Shown here piece after piece: positions 53,616 to 62,091 of a stretch of DNA of 64,000 bases. Every line of letters starts with the position of its first letter. The first letter of the stretch is position 1. The stretch comes from Amycolatopsis umgeniensis (GTDB lineage Bacteria; Actinomycetota; Actinomycetes; Mycobacteriales; Pseudonocardiaceae). The stretch covers positions 1,178,001 through 1,242,000 of the forward strand of contig NZ_JACHMX010000001.1 of assembly GCF_014205155.1 (NCBI RefSeq). The letters run 5' to 3'. The position numbers and the translations under genes were made by a program. A model generated the notes under the pieces. The model was given only the letters and a program-made list of their open reading frames with translations. It made no database searches and was not told the DNA's origin.

Positions 53616-53707
53616 TGTCATTCTCCCAGGTCCTCTCGGTGTTTTCCGGCTCTGGGAACAGCTAACCGCGAGGTCAGGGTGGTGATCCAACAGCCGTTCG
53701 GGCTTCG

Positions 53708-53728
53708 ATGACAACCATCGGTTGTCAT
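53708..53728. promoter_or_regulatory. Perfect palindrome, candidate operator before the hydrolase gene
   Basis: ATGACAACC (53708-53716), spacer ATC, GGTTGTCAT (53720-53728): 9-bp perfect arms. It lies in the gene-free stretch 53616-54080 between the hydrolase (minus) and the importer operon (plus), nearer the hydrolase. The rest of that 465-nt stretch shows no gene, and no promoter could be assigned with confidence. Confidence 0.55.
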
Positions 53729-54080
53729 GACACAAGAGAAGGGAGGGCACGGTTGACGCCCTTTGGGGCAGCATTGCTACGACGAACGGCCGCCTCCGAA
53801 GGAGGTGAAAAAGCGCGGATACGCGGCCGAAACATGATCATTACCCACAAGCATGATCGACGTGGTACCGGTGAATCCCCAGCGTGACCAGCGAGGACTC
53901 GCCAACCGGCAACATTCGCCTTTTCGTGCAATTCGTTCTGGTTTCGACCGTCACGATGTGGACACAGAGTGATGGGCGCCTGTGCAGATCATGGCGCAGG
54001 GGGATATCTTCCTGCCCTAACCTAGCCCCTGTGTCGGGGGCAACGCCTACCGGCGGCTGGTTGGTCATGGGAGGTAGTCG

Positions 54081-55241
54081 GTGTCAGGAGTGCGTTTTGG
54101 ACGGGTTTTCGCCGTCGCGGCGGCTGCGTCGCTGGCGCTGGCGGGCTGCGCGGGCGGCAGCACGTCCGGTGGCGGTGACAGCAGCACGCTGAAGATCGGG
54201 TTCATGGGTGACCTCACCGGTGAGAACTCCGGGATCGTCATCCCGCCCCGCAACGGCGCGAAGCTCGCTATCGACGAGTACAACAAGACGAACCCGGCGA
54301 CCAAGCTGGAGCTCAAGGAATACGACAGCCAGGGCAAGCCCGAGCAGGCGACGTCGCTGATCGCGACCGCCGTCGGCCAGGACAAGATCACCGCGCTGAT
54401 CGGCCCGGCCTTCTCCGGCGAGTCGAAGGCCATCGGCGGTCAGCTGGAGCAGAACAAGATCCCGAGCGTGTCGCCGTCGGCCACCAACGCGGGCCTTTCC
54501 GCGAACGGCTGGAAGTACTGGCACCGCGTGGTCGCGAGCGACGCCAGCCAGGGGCCGGCCATCGCCAACTTCCTCGTCACGGCGAAGTCGCCCAAGAAGG
54601 CGTACGTCATCTCGGACGACCAGGAATACAGTGTCGGCTTGGCTGACAACTTCGAGAAGACCTTGAAGGAAAAGAACGTCCCGACCGAGCGCGACAAGTT
54701 CGCCAAGGACGCGTCGGACTACTCCTCGACCGTGCAGAAGGTCAAGGCCGCGAACCCGGACATCATCCTCTTCGGTGGCTACTACGCCCAGGGTGGCCGT
54801 CTGCTCAAGCAGCTGCGTGACAGCCAGGTGACCGCCACCTTCGCCACCGGTGACGGTTCGCTCGACGCCCAGCTGATCAGCGGTGCGGGTGCCGCGGCCG
54901 CCGAAAAGGCCGTCGTCGGTTGCCCCTGCAACATTCCGGACGCCGGTTCCACCGACGAGTTCAGCACCAAGTACAAGGCCGCGTTCAACGTCGACCCGGC
55001 GATCTACTCGAGCGAGGGCTACGACGCCGCGACCGCCATCATCAACGCGGTCAAGGCGGGCAACACCACCTCGGAGAAGATCAACGAGGCCCTCAAGACG
55101 ATCGACTTCAAGGGTGCCTCGAAGCAGATCAAGTTCAAGGAGAACGGCGAACCGTCCACGGACGCGATCAACGTCTACCAGGTCACCGGTGGCGTCCTCA
55201 AGAACCTCGGCGTCTCGACCGAAGCCAAGCTCAACGGCTGA
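54081..55241 (+). CDS. livK: Branched-chain amino-acid type ABC transporter substrate-binding lipoprotein
   Basis: A 386-residue lipoprotein. Signal peptide VRFGRVFAVAAAASLALAGC has lipid-attachment Cys near residue 25, followed by a Gly/Ser linker. The mature domain is a type-I periplasmic-binding fold: LKIGFMGDLTGENSGIVIPPRNGAKLAIDEYN, ALIGPAFSGESKAIGGQLEQNKIPSVSPSATN, KAYVISDDQEYSVGLADNF, PDIILFGGYYAQGGRLLKQLRD. GTG start with GGGAGG upstream. First gene of a five-gene importer (binding protein, two permeases, two ATPases). Ligand is probably Leu/Ile/Val or a related amino acid, but the family also carries other substrates. Confidence 0.92.
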   Translation: MSGVRFGRVFAVAAAASLALAGCAGGSTSGGGDSSTLKIGFMGDLTGENSGIVIPPRNGAKLAIDEYNKTNPATKLELKEYDSQGKPEQATSLIATAVGQDKITALIGPAFSGESKAIGGQLEQNKIPSVSPSATNAGLSANGWKYWHRVVASDASQGPAIANFLVTAKSPKKAYVISDDQEYSVGLADNFEKTLKEKNVPTERDKFAKDASDYSSTVQKVKAANPDIILFGGYYAQGGRLLKQLRDSQVTATFATGDGSLDAQLISGAGAAAAEKAVVGCPCNIPDAGSTDEFSTKYKAAFNVDPAIYSSEGYDAATAIINAVKAGNTTSEKINEALKTIDFKGASKQIKFKENGEPSTDAINVYQVTGGVLKNLGVSTEAKLNG

Positions 55242-55354
55242 CGGAGCAGGTAGGAACACCTAACGGAAGCGGGGGCGCTGTGCGGGCACAGCTCCCCCGC
55301 TTCCCGCAAATGTGGCGAAAGAATCCTCGCCCCGTCCCGTAAGGCATCCACGTC

Positions 55355-56323
55355 ATGCTTCAAGATCTGCAAGCCCAGTTCCTCGGTAGCACCATCGGCG
55401 GACTGGTCGCCGGAAGCATCTACGCCCTCATCGCCCTCGGCTACACAATGGTCTACGGCGTACTCCGGCTCATCAACTTCGCACACTCCGAGATCTTCAT
55501 GATCGGGACGGTCACGTCCCTGTTCATCCTGATCACCCTCGCGGGCGGCGGCTCGATCACACTCGGTGTGTTCGGGATGATCGCCGTACTGCTGCTCATC
55601 ATCATCGCTTCGGCCGCCGTGTCCGGCGGCGCGGCGGTCTTGCTGGAGCAAGTGGCTTATCGCCCGCTCCGCAAGAAGGGCGCGACCCGCTTGGCCGCCC
55701 TGATCTCCGCCATCGGCGCCTCGCTGTTCCTCCAGGAGGCGTTCGGCCTCAAGATCATCTCCTGGATCACCGGGAAATCCGGTCGTGTGCAACAGAACGC
55801 GCCGCGGTTCATCCCGCACGAGGAGCTGTTCCACATCGGCAACGGCGTGGTCCGCACCGACCACGTGTTCGTCGTCGTCGGCGCCGTGATCATGATGGTC
55901 GGCCTGGACCAGCTGGTCAGCCGCACCCGTATCGGCCGCGGTATCCGTGCCACCGCACAGGATCCCGAAGCCGCCGTGCTGATGGGTGTCAGCATCGACC
56001 GGATCGTGCGCATCACCTTCCTGCTCGGTGGCGCCATGGCCGGTGTCGCCGCGGCTCTGTACATCATGGAATACGAGAACACCGATTACCGGATCGGGTT
56101 CCTCCTCGGGATCAAGGCGTTCACCGCCGCGGTCCTCGGCGGTATCGGCAACCTGCGCGGTGCCCTGCTGGGCGGCATCGTGCTGGGCCTGGTGGAGAAC
56201 TGGAGTTCCATCTTCTTCGGTTCACAATGGAAGGACGTCACCGCCTTCGTGGTGCTGGTGCTGGTCCTGATGTTCCGTCCCACCGGCATTCTCGGTGAAT
56301 CGCTGCAGCGGGCACGCGCATGA
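55355..56323 (+). CDS. livH: LivH-type ABC permease
   Basis: A 322-residue membrane protein with about eight helices. Characteristic segments are GLVAGSIYALIALGYTMVYGVLRLINFAHSEIFMIG at the N-terminus, the EAA-like cytoplasmic loop GRGIRATAQDPEAAVLMGVSIDRIVRITFLLGGAMAG, and GIKAFTAAVLGGIGNLRGALLGGIVLGLVEN. It forms the membrane channel with LivM. 113 nt separate it from the binding-protein gene; the stop overlaps the livM start (ATGA). Confidence 0.95.
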   Translation: MLQDLQAQFLGSTIGGLVAGSIYALIALGYTMVYGVLRLINFAHSEIFMIGTVTSLFILITLAGGGSITLGVFGMIAVLLLIIIASAAVSGGAAVLLEQVAYRPLRKKGATRLAALISAIGASLFLQEAFGLKIISWITGKSGRVQQNAPRFIPHEELFHIGNGVVRTDHVFVVVGAVIMMVGLDQLVSRTRIGRGIRATAQDPEAAVLMGVSIDRIVRITFLLGGAMAGVAAALYIMEYENTDYRIGFLLGIKAFTAAVLGGIGNLRGALLGGIVLGLVENWSSIFFGSQWKDVTAFVVLVLVLMFRPTGILGESLQRARA

Positions 56324-57459
56324 AGGGCAACGAAGAAGTGGCTGAAAAGTCCTCAGAGAACGGAAAGGCCGCGCGCGCGGGCTTTCACCCCGTCGACGGT
56401 CTCCGGGACTGGTGGGCGGACGCTCCGCATTGGCAGCGCTATGGCGTGTACATCGCCCTGATCATCGGCGCGCTGATCCTGCCCGCGCCCGCGATCGGCT
56501 CGTTCATGTCGCCGGAATCGGACTGGACGACGGTCCTGATCTTCCCGATCGGGATCTACATCCTGCTCGCCATCGGCCTGAACATCGTGGTCGGCCACGC
56601 GGGCATGCTGGACCTCGGGTTCGTGGCGTTCTTCGCGATCGGCGCCTACACGCTGGCCACGATGGGCACCAAGTACGGCTGGGGATTCTGGGGCACGCTG
56701 GCCCTCGGGATCTTCCTGGCGGCGATGTCCGGCGTGATCCTCGGCGCGCCGACGCTGCGGCTGCGCGGTGACTACCTCGCGATCGTGACGCTCGGCTTCG
56801 GTGAGATCGTCCGGATCACCGCGAACAACAGCGACGGTATCGGCGGCGCCCGCGGTATCACCAACGTGCCGCACCCGGAGCCGATGTTCGGGGTCGAGTT
56901 CCTGCTCGACCCGGCGCCGTACTACTACCTCGTCCTCGCCGCGATCGTGATCGCGATCGTCTTCTCGGTGCGGCTGCACCGGAGCCGGGTCGGCCGGGCA
57001 TGGGCCGCCATCCGCGAGGACGAGGACGCGGCCGAACTGATGGGCGTCCCGACGTTCAAGTTCAAGCTGCTCGCCTTCGCCATCGGCGCCATGCTCGGCG
57101 GGATGGCCGGTGTGGTCTACGCCAGCAAGGCCGTCTTCATCGAGCCGAACAACTTCCCGTTCATCCTGTCCGCGACGATCCTCGCGGCCGTGGTGCTGGG
57201 TGGCGCCGGCAACCTGCCCGGCGTGATCCTCGGCGCCTTCCTGGTCGCCTGGCTCCCGGAACGGTTCCGGTTCATGTCCGAGTACCGCATCCTGATCTTC
57301 GGGTTCGTGCTCGTGCTGATGATGGCGCTGCGACCGGAGGGTCTGCTGCCGTCACGGCAGCGCAAGGCGGAACTACGAGAAGGAACGGGCGGGATGGGTG
57401 CCATGGGCGCCGAAGTCGCGGGTCCGGATTCCGAGGCTTCGGCGGAGGTGACGAAATGA
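56320..57459 (+). CDS. livM: LivM-type ABC permease
   Basis: A 379-residue permease. A hydrophilic N-terminal extension (~25 residues) and a first helix precede the core, which has IYILLAIGLNIVVGHAGMLDLGFVAFFAIGAYTLA, LRGDYLAIVTLGFGEIVRITANN, the loop GRAWAAIREDEDAAELMGVPTFKFKLLAFAIGAMLGG, and FPFILSATILAAVVLGGAGNLPGVILGAFL. The Gly/Glu-rich C-terminal tail is cytoplasmic. Overlaps livH and livG by 4 nt each, so the three are translationally coupled. Confidence 0.95.
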   Translation: MKGNEEVAEKSSENGKAARAGFHPVDGLRDWWADAPHWQRYGVYIALIIGALILPAPAIGSFMSPESDWTTVLIFPIGIYILLAIGLNIVVGHAGMLDLGFVAFFAIGAYTLATMGTKYGWGFWGTLALGIFLAAMSGVILGAPTLRLRGDYLAIVTLGFGEIVRITANNSDGIGGARGITNVPHPEPMFGVEFLLDPAPYYYLVLAAIVIAIVFSVRLHRSRVGRAWAAIREDEDAAELMGVPTFKFKLLAFAIGAMLGGMAGVVYASKAVFIEPNNFPFILSATILAAVVLGGAGNLPGVILGAFLVAWLPERFRFMSEYRILIFGFVLVLMMALRPEGLLPSRQRKAELREGTGGMGAMGAEVAGPDSEASAEVTK

Positions 57460-58229
57460 GCGCACTGCTCGAATTCGACAACGTGACGATGCGCTTCGGC
57501 GGTGTCACGGCCCTGAAGGAAGTCAACCTCACCATCGACCAGGGTGAGATCTTCGCCCTGATCGGCCCGAACGGCGCGGGCAAGACCACCGTGTTCAACG
57601 TAATCACCGGCGTCTACCAGCCGTCCGAAGGCCAGGTCCGTTTCGGCGGTACCCAGGTCAACGGGATGAAGCGGTTCAAGATCAACCAGACGGGGATCGC
57701 CCGCACGTTCCAGAACATCCGGCTGTTCCACAACATGTCGGCGCTGGAGAACGTGATGGTCGGCGCCGACTCGCACCACAAGACCGGGGCGATTTCGGCG
57801 ACGTTCGGCCTTCCCGTGCACCGCAAGGAAGAGAAGCGGGGCCGCGAGCTGGCGAGGGAGCTGCTGGACTTCGTCGGCATCGGGCGGGTGGAGCACAACA
57901 CCGCGAAGAACCTCTCCTACGGCGACCAGCGTCGCCTGGAGATCGCGCGGGCGCTCGCCACCGACCCGAAGCTGCTGCTGCTCGACGAGCCCGCCGCCGG
58001 GATGAACCCGGCGGAGAAGAACTCGCTGCAGCAGCTGATCCGCAAGATCCGGGACGACGGCCGGACCGTGCTGCTCATCGAACACGACATGGGCTTGGTC
58101 ATGCAGATCGCCGACCGGCTGGCCGTACTCGACTTCGGCCAGAAGATCGCAGAAGGGCTCCCCCAAGAGGTGCAGAACAACCAGAAGGTGATCGAGGCTT
58201 ACCTGGGGGTGGCGGAAGATGCTTCTTGA
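57456..58229 (+). CDS. livG: LivG-type ABC ATPase
   Basis: A 257-residue ATPase. Walker A is GPNGAGKTTVFNVITG, the signature region is NLSYGDQRRLEIARALA, Walker B is LLLLDEPAAGMNPAEK, and the H-loop is LIEHDMGLVMQIADR. The insertion with TGIARTFQNIRLFHNMSALENVMVG is typical of LivG. The ATG at 57456 overlaps the livM stop; the frame further upstream lies inside livM. Overlaps livF by 11 nt. Confidence 0.96.
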   Translation: MSALLEFDNVTMRFGGVTALKEVNLTIDQGEIFALIGPNGAGKTTVFNVITGVYQPSEGQVRFGGTQVNGMKRFKINQTGIARTFQNIRLFHNMSALENVMVGADSHHKTGAISATFGLPVHRKEEKRGRELARELLDFVGIGRVEHNTAKNLSYGDQRRLEIARALATDPKLLLLDEPAAGMNPAEKNSLQQLIRKIRDDGRTVLLIEHDMGLVMQIADRLAVLDFGQKIAEGLPQEVQNNQKVIEAYLGVAEDAS

Positions 58230-58932
58230 GGTCCAGGACATCAATGTCCACTACGGGAAGATCGCCGCGCTCAAGGGAATGACCATCGAGGTCGGCGAGG
58301 GCGAGATCGTTTCGCTCATCGGGGCCAACGGCGCGGGCAAGACCACCACGCTGAAGACGATCTCGGGGCTGCGTCCGCTGACCAGTGGCCGGATCCTCTT
58401 CGACGGCAAGGACATCTCGAAGACGCCCGGCCACAAACGGGTCGAACTCGGGATCGGCCAGTCACCGGAGGGCCGGGGCGTGTTCCCCGGGATGACGGTG
58501 CAGGAAAACCTCCTCATGGGCGCGTACACCCGTAAGGACGACCTGAAGGCCGACCTCGACGAGGTCTACGAGCTGTTCCCGCGGCTGAACGAGCGCAAGA
58601 CCCAGTTCGGCGGCACGATGTCCGGTGGCGAGCAGCAGATGATCGCCATCGGCCGCGCGCTGATGACCAAGCCCAAGGTGCTGCTGCTCGACGAGCCGTC
58701 CATGGGCCTGGCGCCGATGCTGATCGCGCAGATCTTCGACATCATCCGCGAGATCAACAAGCGCGGGACCACGGTCCTGCTGGTGGAGCAGAACGCGCAG
58801 CAGGCGCTGAAGCTCTCCGACCGCGCGTACGTGCTGGAGACCGGTGAAGTGGTCAAGAGCGCCCGCGGTGTCGAACTGCTGGACGACCCCAAGGTGCGGG
58901 CCGCCTACCTCGGTGGCGACCTGGGCGTCTGA
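58219..58932 (+). CDS. livF: LivF-type ABC ATPase
   Basis: A 237-residue ATPase, second nucleotide-binding subunit of the importer. Walker A is GANGAGKTTTLKTISG, the signature MSGGEQQMIAIGRALM, Walker B VLLLDEPSMGLAPMLI and the H-loop LLVEQNAQQALKLSDR. VELGIGQSPEGRGVFPGMTVQENLLMGAY is diagnostic of LivF. It is the last gene and is followed by a strong terminator. Confidence 0.96.
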   Translation: MLLEVQDINVHYGKIAALKGMTIEVGEGEIVSLIGANGAGKTTTLKTISGLRPLTSGRILFDGKDISKTPGHKRVELGIGQSPEGRGVFPGMTVQENLLMGAYTRKDDLKADLDEVYELFPRLNERKTQFGGTMSGGEQQMIAIGRALMTKPKVLLLDEPSMGLAPMLIAQIFDIIREINKRGTTVLLVEQNAQQALKLSDRAYVLETGEVVKSARGVELLDDPKVRAAYLGGDLGV

Positions 58933-58942
58933 CGCCTTCAGG

Positions 58943-58978
58943 AAGGGCCCCGTCGCTTCTCGCGGCGGGGCCCTTTTC
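58943..58978 (+). terminator. Terminator of the branched-chain importer operon
   Basis: 14-bp stem with one mismatch: AAGGGCCCCGTCGC (58943-58956), 5-nt loop, GCGGCGGGGCCCTT (58962-58975), followed by TT. It starts 10 nt after the livF stop and ends at the convergent lipoprotein gene. Confidence 0.88.
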
Positions 58979-59517
58979 TATGCCAGCTTGATGTCCGTGC
59001 CGGTGAGGTTCTTCATGTCGGTCAGCGTCGGACCGCCGAAAGCCCGCAGTACCAAGGGTTTCGCCTCCTTGGGGAGGTCGAAGTAGAGGTCGAACTCGAC
59101 CCGCACACCGCGTCCCAGTTCGAACTTGTCGGGCTGACGCTTGATCGTCATGGCCTGGTTGTCGACCTCGATCACGGCCCCGGCATCGGTGACCAGCTGT
59201 TGCCGCCGGGTGTCGAACACGATCCCGGACACCCCTTTCCCGGTGACCACCAGCCGGAGGCGGACGAACCGGCCCTTCGCCTCGAACTCGGTGTGGCTGC
59301 CGGTGAGGCTGGGGAGTCCGGCGGCCAGCCCGATCACCGAGAACTCGGTCTCCCCGTTGACCGCCGGCGGCAAGTGCAGGGCGGTCTCGTCCGGCCGGAC
59401 CTCCCGCGCGGGCAGGTCGTAGACGGGTTTGGCGGGCGGCCGCGCCTGCTCGCCGGAGCAGCCGGCCAGCAGGAGGACCGCGGCCGCCGTCAGACCACGA
59501 ATGATTCCGGTACGCAC
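58978..59517 (-). CDS. Small lipoprotein with DUF4352-like domain
   Basis: A 179-residue lipoprotein: signal MRTGIIRGLTAAAVLLLAGC with Cys20 as lipid site. The mature part is a beta-sandwich (SVIGLAAGLPSLTGSHTEFEAKGRFVRLRLVVTGKGVSGIVFDTRRQQLVTD, then ALGRGVRVEF-like closing strands), resembling DUF4352 or telomeric-repeat-like lipoproteins of Gram-positives. No enzyme motif is seen. It stands alone and is divergent from a LysR gene by 38 nt. Confidence 0.75.
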   Translation of the reverse strand: MRTGIIRGLTAAAVLLLAGCSGEQARPPAKPVYDLPAREVRPDETALHLPPAVNGETEFSVIGLAAGLPSLTGSHTEFEAKGRFVRLRLVVTGKGVSGIVFDTRRQQLVTDAGAVIEVDNQAMTIKRQPDKFELGRGVRVEFDLYFDLPKEAKPLVLRAFGGPTLTDMKNLTGTDIKLA

Positions 59518-59555
59518 CCCGTCGATTCTGCCCGGTCCGGCGCTACTGTGCGCTT

Positions 59556-60377
59556 GTGGAGTTACGACGTCTTCGATATCTGTGCGCCGTGGCGGAGGAA
59601 GGGCATCTCACCCGCGCCGCGGAGCGCCTCGGCATCCGGGCGTCGTCGCTCAGCCAGCAGATCATCGCGCTGGAACGGGAACTGGACGCGACCCTGTTCG
59701 TCCGCACCCAGGCGGGGATGACACCCACCGCCGCCGCGCTGGCGCTGCTCCCCCACGCCCGCCGGATGCTGGAGGAAGCCGAGCTGGGCGCAAGGGCCGT
59801 CCGCGACACCGTGGACCGGCCGCTCCGTGTCGGCGTGACACCGGGTGCGCCACCGTCGGTACTCCCCGGCCTGCACGCGGGAGCGGTGGAGATCGACGAC
59901 CTCTCCGCCGCTCGGCAACTCGAACTCCTGCGCCGGGGCGCGCTCGACGCGGGTCTGCTCGCCCTGCCGGAGGCGGTGGACGGCCTGCGGGTCGTCGTTG
60001 TGAGCGAGAGACCGTTGGGGGTGCTCGTTTCCGATACTCATCCCCTGGCTCGTCTCGAGGACGTGCACTGGGACGACCTCGCCGGGCTGGACCTCCTTCT
60101 GTACGAACGAGAGCTGGCGCCGGGCTATCACGACGCGCTGCTCGCCGAGTGCGCGGCAAAGGGCTGGCGCCCAGCTCACGTACGCTCCGGGCCACCTCGG
60201 CGGACGCTGTTCATCGCCGAATTGCGGCATGGCGGCGACGTCGTCGCCTTGCGTCCCCGCGAAGAACCGGCCGAGGGTCTGCGCCGGCTTCCGCTGCGGG
60301 AAGCACCTGTCGTCCGGCACGCGCTCGTGTGGGATCCGGCGCACGCGTCTTCGGACCGGATCGCGGCGCTGCTATGA
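59556..60377 (+). CDS. LysR-family transcriptional regulator (short effector domain)
   Basis: A 273-residue regulator. HTH: MELRRLRYLCAVAEEGHLTRAAERLGIRASSLSQQIIALERELDATLF. The effector domain is shorter than usual, starting RPLRVGVTPGAPPSVLPGLHAGAV and ending ALVWDPAHASSDRIAALL. GTG start at 59556. The nearest genes are the lipoprotein (divergent) and the DUF6506 gene 141 nt downstream. The target is unclear. Confidence 0.9.
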   Translation: MELRRLRYLCAVAEEGHLTRAAERLGIRASSLSQQIIALERELDATLFVRTQAGMTPTAAALALLPHARRMLEEAELGARAVRDTVDRPLRVGVTPGAPPSVLPGLHAGAVEIDDLSAARQLELLRRGALDAGLLALPEAVDGLRVVVVSERPLGVLVSDTHPLARLEDVHWDDLAGLDLLLYERELAPGYHDALLAECAAKGWRPAHVRSGPPRRTLFIAELRHGGDVVALRPREEPAEGLRRLPLREAPVVRHALVWDPAHASSDRIAALL

Positions 60378-60518
60378 CGGCGCCCACAACGGATTCGCGC
60401 GCCGTCCGCCCGGCCTCGCCCGTTCGGTGATCCCGAACGGCCGTTCGGGTCCGCCTCGTGGACAACGTTCCCCGTTTCGCGATTACCTCACGGTGTTCGA
60501 GAGCGAAGGAGAATCGTC

Positions 60519-60821
60519 ATGCGACAGTGGGGTTTCGTGTACTTGGCCGACGGCTGCGATCCGGCGCGGGACGTGTCCCGTGTGGACACCGGGGCATGCC
60601 TGACCGTGCTGGTCGGGGTCGGCGAGGTGGAACAGGTCGTGGCCGCGGCCGAGCGGCTCGTGGCCGAAGGGGCGCAGCTGATCGAACTGTGCGGCGCCTT
60701 CGGTCCCGTGTGGACGGCGCGGGTGATCGACGCGGTGGGAGCCCGAGTTCCGGTCGGAAGCGTCATGTACGGCGGCGAGGCTACGAAACAGCTTCACGAC
60801 CTGTTCGGGCTCGGGGCCTAG
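60519..60821 (+). CDS. DUF6506 family protein
   Basis: A 100-residue soluble protein: MRQWGFVYLADGCDPARDVSRVDTG, then AERLVAEGAQLIELCGAFGPVWTARVIDAVGARVPVGSVMYGG. The GAFG and SVMYGGE segments and the alternating strand/helix pattern suggest a small alpha/beta fold. Function is unknown. The ATG has AAGGAG upstream. It overlaps the convergent MarR gene by 4 nt at their stops. Confidence 0.8.
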   Translation: MRQWGFVYLADGCDPARDVSRVDTGACLTVLVGVGEVEQVVAAAERLVAEGAQLIELCGAFGPVWTARVIDAVGARVPVGSVMYGGEATKQLHDLFGLGA

Positions 60822-61297
60822 CAATCGTCGACGTGGGCGGCTTCGACACAAGCGCCTGCCTCGGTCCGGCTGGTCGCCTGGTACAGCAAGTGGTACAGCG
60901 CCTCGCGCTGATCGTTGTCCAGCGCGCCGAGTACGTCGTCCTCGACGCCGGCGAGCGCGAACTCCGCCTTGGCGAGCTGCTTGGCGCCGACGTCGGTGAG
61001 TTCGACGATATGCCGCCGCCGGTCCTCCGGTGAGCGCCGTCGTTCGATCAGGTTCGCCGACTCGAGGTCGTTGAGCAGCCCGACGACGTTCGTGCTGTCC
61101 ATCTCCAGCGTCTTCGCGAGGTCCTGCTGCGAACAACCCGCGAGATCGCGCAGCACGGTCAGCGCGACGAGATGCCGGGGACGCAGGCCGAGCGGCGCCA
61201 GGACCGACTCGCTGCGGAGCCGGATCCGGCGGGTGACGTGGTCGAGCAGCGCGCCGCAGCGGTGCGGGGGCTGGTTCACGACCGGGAGTTCGGACAC
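60818..61297 (-). CDS. MarR-family regulator divergent from azoreductase
   Basis: A 159-residue winged-helix regulator: RIRLRSESVLAPLGLRPRHLVALTVLRDLAGCSQQDLAKTLEMDSTNVVGLLNDLESANLIERRRSPEDRRRHIVELTD, with the wing RSPEDRRRH. The Cys in LAGCSQQ and two C-terminal Cys are possible redox sensors (inference). The start is GTG. It is divergent from the azoreductase, 77 nt away, the usual arrangement for a repressor induced by quinones or electrophiles. Confidence 0.9.
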   Translation of the reverse strand: MSELPVVNQPPHRCGALLDHVTRRIRLRSESVLAPLGLRPRHLVALTVLRDLAGCSQQDLAKTLEMDSTNVVGLLNDLESANLIERRRSPEDRRRHIVELTDVGAKQLAKAEFALAGVEDDVLGALDNDQREALYHLLYQATSRTEAGACVEAAHVDDC

Positions 61298-61342
61298 GTG
61301 TCAAGTGTACGTTCCCCCATGATGACCACCACAGCATCAATG

Positions 61343-61370
61343 GTTTGCGTTACACAAACTATCTGTGCAA
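61343..61370. promoter_or_regulatory. Candidate MarR operator before azoR
   Basis: GTTTGCGTTACACAAAC (61343-61359) has 5-bp arms GTTTG/CAAAC, and a wider pair TTGC (61345-61348) / GCAA (61367-61370) frames the same region. It sits directly upstream of the azoreductase ATG in the only divergent gap of the pair. The match is modest. Confidence 0.4.
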
Positions 61371-61374
61371 GATA

Positions 61375-62022
61375 ATGAGTATGACACATCTGCTGCACAT
61401 CGACTCGAGCATCACCGGCGAACACTCGACGAGTCGCCGTCTCACCGCGCGGGCCGCCGCAGCCTGGCGCGCGGCACATCCGGAGGGCACCGTCACCTAC
61501 CGCGACCTGGGAGCCGAACCGCTGCCGCATTTCGACGCGGTGAGCAACGCGGCCAGGACGGTGCCGCCGGACCGGCACACCCCGGACCAGACCGAAGCCT
61601 GGCGGCGCATCACGCGGCTGGTGGACGAGGTCAAGGCGGCAGACACCGTCCTGCTGGGCCTGCCGCTCTACAACTTCGGGGCGCCGAGCACGGTCAAGGC
61701 CTGGGTCGACCACCTGATCGTGCCCGGGCTTTCGATCGACGCCGAGACCCACGAGGGCCTGCTCGGCGGGCGGGACTTCATCGTCCTGGCCTCGCGCGGC
61801 GGCGGCTACGGCGAAGGCACCCCGCGCGAGGGCTGGGACCACGCCCAAAGCTGGATCACGCACGGCGTGTCCATGACGGGACTCGAACCGCGGTTCGTCA
61901 CCGCCGAGCTGACCCTGGCGAAGGTCAACCCGGCGATGGCGGACCTGATCCCGCTGGCCGACGCCAGTCAGGCGGAGGCCGAACGCGCCATCGACGCACT
62001 GTGGACACCGGTGGCGGCTTGA
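61375..62022 (+). CDS. azoR: FMN-dependent NADH-azoreductase
   Basis: A 215-residue flavodoxin-fold enzyme reducing azo bonds and quinones by two electrons. FMN-phosphate segment HIDSSITGEHSTSRRLTARAAAAW, LLGLPLYNFGAPSTVKAWVDHLI, and the SRGGGYGEG loop are diagnostic. ATG at 61375 fits the homologous MSMTHLLHIDSS start; the longer frame to 61345 lies in the regulatory region. It is likely controlled by the divergent MarR regulator and ended by a perfect 25-bp hairpin. Confidence 0.93.
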   Translation: MSMTHLLHIDSSITGEHSTSRRLTARAAAAWRAAHPEGTVTYRDLGAEPLPHFDAVSNAARTVPPDRHTPDQTEAWRRITRLVDEVKAADTVLLGLPLYNFGAPSTVKAWVDHLIVPGLSIDAETHEGLLGGRDFIVLASRGGGYGEGTPREGWDHAQSWITHGVSMTGLEPRFVTAELTLAKVNPAMADLIPLADASQAEAERAIDALWTPVAA

Positions 62023-62025
62023 AAA

Positions 62026-62080
62026 GTCCGTGAAGGACTCCTTGAGGGACTCTGGGTCCCTCAAGGAGTCCTTCACGGAC
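62026..62080. terminator. Perfect 25-bp hairpin, TGAAGG family
   Basis: Arms 62026-62050 (beginning GTCCGTGAAGGACTCC) and 62056-62080 (ending GGAGTCCTTCACGGAC) pair without mismatch around a 5-nt loop. It lies between the stops of azoR and the convergent GH31 gene and can serve both strands. Confidence 0.85.
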
Positions 62081-62091
62081 AAGCGGCTAGC

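Noticed and set aside
53796..53830. GGAGGTGAAAA resembling a ribosome site
   Set aside because: No start codon with a meaningful open frame follows at the proper distance.
53841..54068. 75-codon minus-strand ORF in the gap before the importer operon
   Set aside because: No ribosome site, no recognisable sequence, and it covers the likely promoter region of the importer.
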